A stretch of 14,115 bases of DNA from RGIG5612 sp963599255 (GTDB lineage Bacteria > Bacillota > Clostridia > Lachnospirales > Lachnospiraceae), in the NCBI GenBank assembly GCA_963599255.1, contig CAVBWS010000053.1, positions 1 to 14,115 on the forward strand, in the 5' to 3' direction. Position numbers and translations under genes: made by a program. This document shows, in pieces, positions 7,477-14,000 of the stretch. Each line of letters starts with the position of its first letter. Positions within the stretch are counted from its first letter, which is position 1. The notes beneath the pieces are model-generated. The model was not told where the DNA came from and made no database searches. It was given only the letters and a program-made list of their open reading frames with translations.

Positions 7477-8223
7477 ATGATCAAGATCGCAACAACCGGA
7501 TTAATTGGATATGAGACAGCCAGAAGGCTCTTTGATGAACATGAGGAAGAGCTGAGGGAGCGATTTTCGAAGAGGTTTATAGCGGATTTTCTGAGATTAT
7601 CAGAGAAAAATTGCTGTATAGATGTTGAGAAGATCGCCGACGATGTGGGCGTATATACAGACATATGCCCTCGGAGTGTATGCCTAGCTGATGAATTACA
7701 TGATGAAGAAGGCCTGCGCAAGAAGTTACAGCCGGAAGGCGGTTTTGCGGAAAGCAGCTTGACTAATGATAATTTTAAAGTGTATATTACCACAATCTCA
7801 GAAGGCGGGCTGTTTGCGGCACTATGGAGAGCCTGCGAGGACTTGAAGCTGATTTTAAATGGGGAGCAGGTCGCCGGTAAGACAGCTGTCGCAGGGAAGC
7901 GGCCTGTTGGCTGCGAGGTTGACTTAAACAGCATTTGCATAAGACAGGAAGTTATAGAGATCTCAGAACTTTATGATGAGAATCCCTATGAAGCACCGTC
8001 AAGGGGTGCATGGCTTATTCTGTGGGATGAAGAAAAGGAAGATGATCTGTCGGAGCATTTGCGGGATATAATTAAGGATGCAGATAAGATAGGCAGGATA
8101 ACTAAGAAAAATGACAGAATACTGACAGGGGCTGAGTCCATAAGATTCCTGACACCGCCGGCAAGGCAGGAGAAGGACATCAGGGACCGCAGACAAAACT
8201 CAGCCATTGATACGGATAGATAA
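7477..8223 (+). CDS. AIR-synthase-related protein lacking its N-terminal domain
   Basis: 248 residues. The second half matches, from memory of the family, the C-terminal domain of PurM/HypE/ThiL-like AIR-synthase-related proteins of Lachnospiraceae: ISEGGLFAALW (107-117, counterpart of the usual HDVTEGGIFGALW), VDLNSICIRQEVIEISELYDENPYE (in pieces, 148-172) and KNDRILTGAESIRFLTPPA (in pieces, 211-229). The opening IATTGLIGYETARRL matches the middle of full-length members (about 320-340 residues), so the N-terminal AIRS domain of some 140-150 residues, which makes half of the ATP site, is missing. The usual HD before T/S-EGG is also replaced by TT. A lysine-rich insertion near 128-142 interrupts the domain. 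Catalysis looks unlikely; it may be decaying or a binding remnant. Ribosome binding is weak (AAGGA 12 bases off). The next gene starts 25 bases on. Confidence 0.65.
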   Translation: MIKIATTGLIGYETARRLFDEHEEELRERFSKRFIADFLRLSEKNCCIDVEKIADDVGVYTDICPRSVCLADELHDEEGLRKKLQPEGGFAESSLTNDNFKVYITTISEGGLFAALWRACEDLKLILNGEQVAGKTAVAGKRPVGCEVDLNSICIRQEVIEISELYDENPYEAPSRGAWLILWDEEKEDDLSEHLRDIIKDADKIGRITKKNDRILTGAESIRFLTPPARQEKDIRDRRQNSAIDTDR

Positions 8224-8248
8224 TCATTCAGAAAGTGAGGAAAATAGA

Positions 8249-8734
8249 ATGTCAAGAGATGAATTATTAAGACTTATTCAGAATAACAGCCGCATTGAGT
8301 TAAAAGACATGGCGGTTATGCTTGGAACAGATGAGGTTACAGTCGCGAATGAGATCGCGGAGCTTGAGAAGAATGGCACGATCTGTGGCTTCTACACACT
8401 TATAAATTGGGATAACACAGATGAAGAGATTGTTGACGCGCTGATAGAGGTCAATGTCAATACATCAAGAGATCTGGGATTTGATACCATTGCGGAACGC
8501 ATATATCAGTTTGACGAGGTTAAGTCATGCTACCTGATATCAGGCACATATGATTTCCTTCTCATCCTTGAGGGCAAGACCATGCGCCAGGTAGCTAATT
8601 TTGTATCAAGTAAGCTGAGCCCTATTGAGTATGTAACCGGCACAGCTACGCACTTCATTATGAAGAGATACAAAGATTTCGGAACAGTATTAGGTAAAGT
8701 TAAAAAAGATTGCAGGGAGAAAATGTCAATATGA
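8249..8734 (+). CDS. Lrp/AsnC-family transcriptional regulator
   Basis: 161 residues with the two Lrp parts: an N-terminal winged helix-turn-helix (DELLRLIQNNSRIELKDMAV, then VTVANEIAELEKNGTICGF) and a C-terminal ligand-binding RAM fold (VDALIEVNV, FDEVKSCYLISGTYDFLLILEG, FVSSKLSPIEYVTGT). Such proteins sense amino acids and usually control a neighbouring amino-acid gene. ATG 8249 is chosen for GAGG eight bases upstream; an in-frame ATG at 8207 would overlap the preceding gene. Its stop overlaps the aminotransferase start (ATGA), so both are made from one message and the regulator likely acts on this transcript; that last point is inference. Confidence 0.92.
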   Translation: MSRDELLRLIQNNSRIELKDMAVMLGTDEVTVANEIAELEKNGTICGFYTLINWDNTDEEIVDALIEVNVNTSRDLGFDTIAERIYQFDEVKSCYLISGTYDFLLILEGKTMRQVANFVSSKLSPIEYVTGTATHFIMKRYKDFGTVLGKVKKDCREKMSI

Positions 8735-9888
8735 GAAATCCAATTTCAAAGGTTGCACAGCAGATGCAGCCGTCAGGTATACGTAAATTTTTTGATGTGG
8801 TAGCTGAAATGCCGGATGCCATTTCACTGGGTGTAGGTGAGCCTGATTTTGACACCCCATGGCACATCAGAGAGGCTGGTATCTATTCATTAGAGCAGGG
8901 CAAAACCTTCTATACATCTAATGCAGGTATGCCGGCACTTAAGCAGGAAGTTTCTAATTATTATCAGAGAAGACATGGTCTTACGTATGATTCAAAGACA
9001 GAAACCTTTATTACAGTAGGCGGCTCGGAGGCTATTGATATGGCATTAAGAGCAATGGTAGATCCGGGAGACGAGGTTATAATTCCGGAGCCATGCTATG
9101 TATCTTATGTTCCGTGCGCAGCACTTACAGGAGCTTCCATCGTTCATCTTCCGCTTCAGGAGAAGAATGAATTCAAGTTAACGGCAGAAGAGCTTCTTAA
9201 TGCTATCACAGACAAGACTAAGGTCTTGATGCTGGCATTTCCTAACAATCCGACAGGTGCAGTTATGACACGGGAGGATTTAGAGCCTATCGCTAAGATC
9301 TGTATTGAGAAGGATATCTTCGTAATCTCCGATGAGATCTATGCAGAGCTTACATATTCAGGAGATCATACAACCATCGCATCATTCCCGGGAATGAGAG
9401 AAAGAACCGTTGTGATCAACGGATTTTCCAAGGCATATGCCATGACAGGCTGGAGACTGGGATTCGTGGCAGGCCCTGAAAATATCATTTCACAGATGGT
9501 TAAGCTGCACCAGTTCTGCATCATGTGCGCTCCGACGACATCGCAGTATGCAGGTCTTGAGGCATTAAGATCAGGTGATAAGGATATCGTAGTGATGCGC
9601 GAGTCATATAATCAGAGACGCCGCTATGTTGTAAATGAATTAAATGACATGGGACTTCATTGCTTTGAGCCATTTGGAGCATTTTATGTATTCCCGAGCA
9701 TTCAGAGCACAGGCTTGACCTCGGATGAATTTGCCACCAAATTACTTGAGCAGGAGAAACTGGCCGTAGTTCCGGGCACAGCCTTTGGTGCATGCGGCGA
9801 GGGATTTATCCGAATCTCTTATGCTTACTCATTAGAGGAATTGAAGGAAGCGCTGAACAGGATCAGACATTTTATCAGCGAACTGTAA
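8731..9888 (+). CDS. PLP-dependent class I/II aminotransferase (PatA/AspC-like)
   Basis: 385 residues. The fold-type I signatures are complete: SLGVGEPDFDTP near the start, YTSNAGMPALKQ, NNPTG (N173-G176 covers NPTG), SDEIYAELTY with D201 and Y204 for the cofactor ring, the Schiff-base lysine K234 in GFSKAYAMTGWRLGF with R242, and the substrate-carboxylate arginine in EGFIRISYAYS. The opening PSGIRKF and the MRESYNQRRRYV stretch recall Bacillus PatA (N-acetyl-diaminopimelate aminotransferase), but aspartate or broad specificity is as possible; substrate cannot be read from sequence. ATG 8731 has GGGAGA ten bases upstream and forms an ATGA overlap with the Lrp gene; a TTG seven codons earlier is less likely. 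Two palindromic repeats follow directly. Confidence 0.93.
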   Translation: MRNPISKVAQQMQPSGIRKFFDVVAEMPDAISLGVGEPDFDTPWHIREAGIYSLEQGKTFYTSNAGMPALKQEVSNYYQRRHGLTYDSKTETFITVGGSEAIDMALRAMVDPGDEVIIPEPCYVSYVPCAALTGASIVHLPLQEKNEFKLTAEELLNAITDKTKVLMLAFPNNPTGAVMTREDLEPIAKICIEKDIFVISDEIYAELTYSGDHTTIASFPGMRERTVVINGFSKAYAMTGWRLGFVAGPENIISQMVKLHQFCIMCAPTTSQYAGLEALRSGDKDIVVMRESYNQRRRYVVNELNDMGLHCFEPFGAFYVFPSIQSTGLTSDEFATKLLEQEKLAVVPGTAFGACGEGFIRISYAYSLEELKEALNRIRHFISEL

Positions 9889-9890
9889 AT

Positions 9891-9996
9891 GCCGTGCCGT
9901 GAATCCAGGACGTAGATTAGTTGCTGCGTGCTGGGACGGCGCAGTCCACTGCAAAAAAAAGCCTTCGCTGGATGCTTTCTCGCAACTGCGGCGTCG
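9891..9996 (+). repeat. Intergenic palindromic repeat, copy C1 (degenerate, rearranged)
   Basis: Begins two bases after the aminotransferase stop with GCCGTGCCGTGAATCC, a family 5' end. From 9928 a second end motif (GTGCTGGGACGGCGCAG) is the reverse-strand form of the 3' end, followed by a forward right half (GCCTTCGCTGGATG, CTTTCTCGCA). Its arms 9935-9945 and 9985-9995 pair in 10 of 11 positions. The 3' terminus GGCAC is lost. Confidence 0.6.
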
Positions 9997-10024
9997 TTAT
10001 GACACAAACTGTGTATGATGACAG

Positions 10025-10110
10025 CGTGCCGTGAACCTCGGCGTGCAGCCCCTGCTCGAAAACGCCTTCGCTGATTGTTTTCACGCAGGGGTCTGCGCCG
10101 TCCCGGCACG
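10025..10110 (+). repeat. Intergenic palindromic repeat, copy C2 (most complete reference copy)
   Basis: 86 bp, ends CGTGCCG (10025-10031) and CGGCACG (10104-10110). Inside, GCAGCCCCTGC pairs with GCAGGGGTCTGC leaving one bulge, and GAAAAC (10058-10063) pairs with GTTTTC (10077-10082), with CGCCTTCGCTGATT forming the tip. The whole element can thus fold as one interrupted hairpin. It lies 45 bases before the yhaM-like start. Confidence 0.85.
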
Positions 10111-10155
10111 ACACGCACGACAGACTATCTACTATTTTGTATACGAAAGGTTGTT

Positions 10156-11112
10156 ATGAAATATATTAATGAACTGCATGATGGGGATCACCTGGTAGGT
10201 GTCATATACCTGTGCAAGCAGAAAAATCTTGCTCAGACTAAGAATGGCAAGGATTATGAGAATGTTACCATGATGGATAAAACAGGATCCCTTAATTGTA
10301 AGATATGGGATCCGAATTCATCGGGCATCGGGGATTTCGATGTAAATGATTATGTCGAGGTCTGGGGCAGGATAACTATATTTAATGGAGCCCTGCAGCT
10401 GTCCATAGAGCGGGCAAGGAAGGCATCTGAGGGAATGTATGATCCTGCGGATTACCTGCCTGTTTCGTCACGGAATATTGATGCCATGTATAAGGAGCTT
10501 TTGGCTTATATTTCATCTATTAAGACTCCTTGCTACAGGCTTCTGCTTGACAGTCTCTTCGTGGAAGATAAGGAATTTGCCCAGGCATTTAAGACTCATT
10601 CTGCAGCCAAGTCCGTGCATCATGGGTTTATGGGAGGACTTCTGCAGCATACAGTTGCGGTCTGTGCCCTGTGCGAATTTTATTGCAAGGCATACCCGAA
10701 GCTGGATCACGACCTGTTAATCTGTGCGGCACTGTGCCATGATATCGGCAAGGTCTATGAGCTGTCTGATTTTCCGGCAAATGATTATACCGATGTAGGT
10801 CAGCTGTTGGGGCATATTGTGATGGGTGTGGAGATGGTTAGTGACAGGATCAAGAATATTAAGGGCTTTCCGGTGGTTAAGGCTAATCAGCTTAAGCACT
10901 GCATCGTAGCGCACCATGGAGAGTTTGAATATGGCTCACCTAAGAAGCCGGCGCTGATGGAGGCCGTGGCACTTAATTTTGCCGACAATACTGACGCCAA
11001 GATGGAATCATTCGGAGAGATCCTGGATAATGCTGCAATGTCTCATTCTGACGGCAGCAGCTGGCTGGGATTTAATAAATTGTTTGACAGCAACTTAAGA
11101 CCAACGGTGTAA
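10156..11112 (+). CDS. yhaM: YhaM-like 3'-5' exoribonuclease (OB fold + HD domain)
   Basis: 318 residues; Bacillus YhaM has about the same length and degrades RNA 3' ends (and some DNA) with metal ions. Residues about 14-85 form the OB nucleic-acid-binding fold (VGVIYLCKQKNLAQTKNGKDY, VEVWGRITIFNGALQL). The HD phosphohydrolase part shows H165 in GGLLQHT, H195-D196 in AALCHDIGK, H220 in LLGHIVMG, H253/H254 in IVAHHGEFEYGSPKKP, and NFADNTDAKM near 275. ATG 10156 is chosen: AAAGG lies five bases before it and the protein start MKYINEL fits the family, while the frame continues upstream through repeat copy C2 only by chance. The TAA stop lies inside the arm of palindromic copy D. Gene symbol is by similarity. 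Confidence 0.88.
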   Translation: MKYINELHDGDHLVGVIYLCKQKNLAQTKNGKDYENVTMMDKTGSLNCKIWDPNSSGIGDFDVNDYVEVWGRITIFNGALQLSIERARKASEGMYDPADYLPVSSRNIDAMYKELLAYISSIKTPCYRLLLDSLFVEDKEFAQAFKTHSAAKSVHHGFMGGLLQHTVAVCALCEFYCKAYPKLDHDLLICAALCHDIGKVYELSDFPANDYTDVGQLLGHIVMGVEMVSDRIKNIKGFPVVKANQLKHCIVAHHGEFEYGSPKKPALMEAVALNFADNTDAKMESFGEILDNAAMSHSDGSSWLGFNKLFDSNLRPTV

Positions 11113-11216
11113 ATAACAGCGTGCCGTGAACCTGGTTGTGCAGCCCCTGCTCGAAAACGCCTGCGCTGACTGTTTTCTCACAGTTGCTGCGCCGTCCCGG
11201 CACGCTGTAATTTACA
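11108..11216 (+). repeat. Intergenic palindromic repeat, copy D (arms include the upstream stop codon)
   Basis: Core ends CAGCGTGCCG (11117-11126) and CGGCACGCTG (11198-11207) are perfect; pairing extends to 11108 and 11216 with 18 of 19 positions complementary, the left arm containing the yhaM TAA. The interior resembles C2 (TGCAGCCCCTGCTCGAAAAC, GCTGACTGTTTTCTCACAG). TTTT follows the right arm, so it may terminate transcription or protect the 3' end. Confidence 0.85.
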
Positions 11217-11260
11217 TTTTCGCTAACAAGAGCAACTAACATAGATTTTAGTAACATATT

Positions 11261-13657
11261 ATGAACGAGAAAGTATTACATACGTTAGAATATGACAAGA
11301 TAGTGGAAATTTTGGCTGGTCAGGCGGGTTCCGATGCGGGAGCTAGGATGTGCCGTGAGCTAAGACCCATGAATGATATTGAAGGTATCAGAACAGCACA
11401 GCTTCAAACTACGGATGCGGTCACAAGACTTCGCAGGAAGTCTGGGCCGCATTTTGGACAGTTGAAGGATATTCAGCCGGCTGTAATGCGTCTTGATATA
11501 GGCGCCATTTTATCATGTGAGGATCTGCTTCAGATATCATCCATGCTGGATGTTGCGGAGGCGGCTCTTAAATTCCTGCGTCCGGAAAATGACGAGGAGC
11601 CGGAGGATTCGCTGAGCGGCTACCTGGCTGCAATTGATCCCTGCGAACTTCTAAACGGCGAGATAAAGAGATGCATAATAGGTTTCGATGAGATTGCAGA
11701 TGATGCGTCACCTAAATTAAAAGACATAAGAAGGCGGCAAAATGCGGCCAAACTGCAGATTCAGAGAACTCTTAATCATCTGGTTACAAGCTCTTCCATG
11801 AAGACTTATCTGCAGGACAGTGTCGTGACCATGAGAAACGGTCGGTACTGTATACCTGTTAAACAGGAACACAGAGCGCATGTGCCGGGTATGATTCATG
11901 ATCAGTCAGGATCCGGATCCACGGTTTTCGTGGAACCGATGGCGGTAGTAAAGCTTAATAACGACCTTAAGGAACTTACGCTGGCTGAGGAAGAAGAGAT
12001 CCAGGTTATATTGTCGCATTTGTCTAATATGGCAGCAGCCGTGGCGGACAGGCTCAGAATGAATTATAAGCTTCTGGCTGAGCTGGATTTTATCCTGGCC
12101 AAGGCCAGATATTCTGAGAAGATAAGAGGCAATGCGCCGGAATTTAACGAAGACGGATTCATAGAATTAAAGCAGGCCAGACATCCCCTTCTTCCTGTCA
12201 AGACAGCGGTTCCGATCAATCTTACCCTTGGTAAGGATTTCGACATGCTGATCGTTACGGGCCCTAATACCGGCGGCAAGACGGTTTCCCTTAAGACCAC
12301 CGGCCTTATCTGCCTCATGGGTCAGGCAGGCATGCACATCCCGGCATTTGACGGCTCCAGCCTGTGTCTGTTCAATGAAGTATATGCAGACATAGGAGAC
12401 GAGCAGTCGATCGAGCAGAACCTGTCTACATTTTCGTCTCATATGAAAAATATAATCCATATTCTGGACAAGGCGGATTCGGATTCCTTGGTGCTTTTAG
12501 ATGAATTATGTTCCGGAACAGACCCGACGGAGGGAGCTGCACTGGCACAGTCTATTTTGATGAGACTGCACCAATACGGAACAAGATGCATGGCCACAAC
12601 CCATTATTCGGAGCTTAAGGTATTTGCAATGTCAACTAAGGGCGTGCAAAATGCCTGCTGCGAGTTCGATGTGGAGACCTTAAGACCGACATATAAGTTG
12701 CTGATAGGACTTCCGGGCAAGAGCAATGCATTTGCCATATCGGGCAAATTAGGACTGGATGAACGCCTGATCGCGGATGCCAAGGCAAGGATCGACAATA
12801 ACAACATTGCATTTGAGGATGTACTGGCCAATATCGAGATTAATAAAAAGAATGCCGAGATAGAGAGAAATCGTGCAAATGCTGCACTGGCTGAGGCTGA
12901 AAGGCTGCGGGCGGACCTCGAAAAAGAGCGGGCGGAATGGGATAAGAAGAAAAATGATATTCTGAGAAACGCCAAAAGCGAGGCTTATGAGGTGCTGCAG
13001 CAGGCTAAAAATTATGCGGATATTACCATTAAGGATATTCGTAAGGTGTCTAAGGATGTGAATCTGTCCGCGCTTGAACGCACAAGGACGCAGGTAGGGC
13101 AGAAGGCTAAGGACGCATTGTCAGACCTCGGCGATGTGGTGGAGAAGCATAAGGCAGTTAAGAAGAAACTCACGCCGGAGGAGGTTGTTAAGGGCACGCC
13201 GGTCAGGGTAATCTCCTGGGGAATGGACGGAATCGCATCATCAGCGCCGGACAGCAGACGCAAGGTCAGCGTGCAGATGGGCTCTATGAATGTGGACGTA
13301 TCCCTAGATGACCTGGAAGTTTTGGACAAGATGCCTGAAGATGCATCTAAACCGAAATATGCCAAGGGCACCAAAACAGGCGTCGGAAATATCCAGTATT
13401 CTAAGGCAATGGGTGTATCAACTGAGATCAAGCTGTTAGGGCTTACTGTTGATGATGCGCTGCTGGAACTGGATAAATATCTGGATGATGCATGTATGGC
13501 ACACCTGGAGAAGGTGCGCATAGTACACGGCAAAGGAACCGGCGTCCTCAGAAATGCTGTAAGGCAGAAGCTTCACCGCGACAAGCGTGTTAAGAAGAGC
13601 TATCAGGCAGAGTACGGAGATGGCGATGCCGGAGTAACCTACGCAGAGCTGAAATAA
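11261..13657 (+). CDS. mutS2: MutS2 family ATPase (anti-recombination / ribosome-collision factor)
   Basis: 798 residues, full length. MutS2 lacks the MutS mismatch-reading domain; it has been linked to suppression of recombination and, in Bacillus, to splitting collided ribosomes. In order: MutS core and lever domains, Walker A GPNTGGKT (334-341, K340), Walker B LVLLDELCSGTDPTEGA with D414-E415, ATTHYSELK, a long charged coiled coil (about 505-620), a small beta (KOW-like) stretch near 648-690, and a C-terminal Smr domain (723-798) with HGKGTGVLR at 756. The Smr start reads IKLLG where the family usually has LDLRG or LDLHG, so the acidic/basic motif tied to nuclease activity is missing. No ribosome binding site is visible before the ATG; copy D ends 44 bases upstream. 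Confidence 0.95.
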   Translation: MNEKVLHTLEYDKIVEILAGQAGSDAGARMCRELRPMNDIEGIRTAQLQTTDAVTRLRRKSGPHFGQLKDIQPAVMRLDIGAILSCEDLLQISSMLDVAEAALKFLRPENDEEPEDSLSGYLAAIDPCELLNGEIKRCIIGFDEIADDASPKLKDIRRRQNAAKLQIQRTLNHLVTSSSMKTYLQDSVVTMRNGRYCIPVKQEHRAHVPGMIHDQSGSGSTVFVEPMAVVKLNNDLKELTLAEEEEIQVILSHLSNMAAAVADRLRMNYKLLAELDFILAKARYSEKIRGNAPEFNEDGFIELKQARHPLLPVKTAVPINLTLGKDFDMLIVTGPNTGGKTVSLKTTGLICLMGQAGMHIPAFDGSSLCLFNEVYADIGDEQSIEQNLSTFSSHMKNIIHILDKADSDSLVLLDELCSGTDPTEGAALAQSILMRLHQYGTRCMATTHYSELKVFAMSTKGVQNACCEFDVETLRPTYKLLIGLPGKSNAFAISGKLGLDERLIADAKARIDNNNIAFEDVLANIEINKKNAEIERNRANAALAEAERLRADLEKERAEWDKKKNDILRNAKSEAYEVLQQAKNYADITIKDIRKVSKDVNLSALERTRTQVGQKAKDALSDLGDVVEKHKAVKKKLTPEEVVKGTPVRVISWGMDGIASSAPDSRRKVSVQMGSMNVDVSLDDLEVLDKMPEDASKPKYAKGTKTGVGNIQYSKAMGVSTEIKLLGLTVDDALLELDKYLDDACMAHLEKVRIVHGKGTGVLRNAVRQKLHRDKRVKKSYQAEYGDGDAGVTYAELK

Positions 13658-13690
13658 TGCCGTCCCGGCGCAAATAGAAATACGGATTAC

Positions 13691-13948
13691 GGTGTGCCGT
13701 GAACCTCGGCGTGCAGCCACTGTTCGAAATCGCCTGCGCTGATGTGTTATAAAAGTCCCGGACAGCGGATGTGCAGCTACACAAGCTTGCTTGTCTCGCT
13801 GCACATCCATTGGACGGGCTAGACGACATGAGCAAGTAGGACAATAGTCCGGATTGCGAAGGGCGTCGGGATTGTGAAAGCACAAAGTGCGGAACAATCC
13901 CACTTTTATTACATTTTCTCGCTGCGGGCTGCGCCGTCCCGGCACACC
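13691..13948 (+). repeat. Intergenic palindromic repeat, copy E (interrupted by an insert)
   Basis: Ends GGTGTGCCG (13691-13699) and CGGCACACC (13940-13948) are perfect inverted repeats. The left half (CGTGCAGCCACTGTTCGAA, CGCCTGCGCTGATG) and right half (TTTTCTCGCTGCGGG, CTGCGCCGTCCC) match copies C2 and D, but are split by 13749-13909 exactly where the family has GATTGTTTTC. Confidence 0.85.
13749..13909. mobile_element. 161-bp MITE-like insert with three hairpins inside copy E
   Basis: Bounded by a perfect 8-bp inverted repeat ATAAAAGT (13749-13756) / ACTTTTAT (13902-13909). Internal hairpins: 11-bp perfect stem GGATGTGCAGC (13767-13777) with GCTGCACATCC (13798-13808), capped by a second stem ACAAGC/GCTTGT; GGAC/GTCC at 13839-13850; and GGGATTGT (13868-13875) with ACAATCCC (13894-13901), containing GCAC/GTGC. 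No clean target duplication could be made out and no transposase is coded. It could be a miniature element or a structured RNA. Confidence 0.55.
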
Positions 13949-14000
13949 ATTAACAGAATCTACATTTGTGCCGGGACGGATTTATGAGAATGGAGACGAT

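Larger units (their letters stand above)
13660..13979. repeat. Nested palindromic intergenic block between mutS2 and trmL
   Basis: Fills almost all of the 343-base gap. Outermost arms CCGTCCCGGCGCAAAT (13660-13675) and ATTTGTGCCGGGACGG (13964-13979) pair in 15 of 16 positions as DNA, and the remaining pair is G-U in plus-strand RNA. These arms are the family's 3' end motif pointing outward. Inside lie copy E and, inside that, a second insert. Nothing coding is convincing here. Confidence 0.7.

Noticed and set aside
9825..10118. Minus-strand open frames across copies C1 and C2
   Set aside because: Arg-rich translations are products of the palindromic repeat; similar strings (RGSRH, VPGRR) recur wherever a copy lies.
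10075..10155. N-terminal extension of the yhaM-like gene
   Set aside because: It would begin inside repeat copy C2; the ATG at 10156 has AAAGG at a good distance and the family start.
13436..13945. A 169-codon minus-strand open frame over the mutS2 end and the mutS2-trmL gap
   Set aside because: It runs through the mutS2 coding strand and the nested palindromes, its composition reflects those repeats (CRLARPMD, RGSRHTVI), and it has no ribosome binding site or domain.
5264..13979. CRISPR array or integron attC sites
   Set aside because: Repeats are irregularly spaced between housekeeping genes, vary in length and orientation, have no spacers, no cas or integrase gene, and no attC core triplets were recognised.
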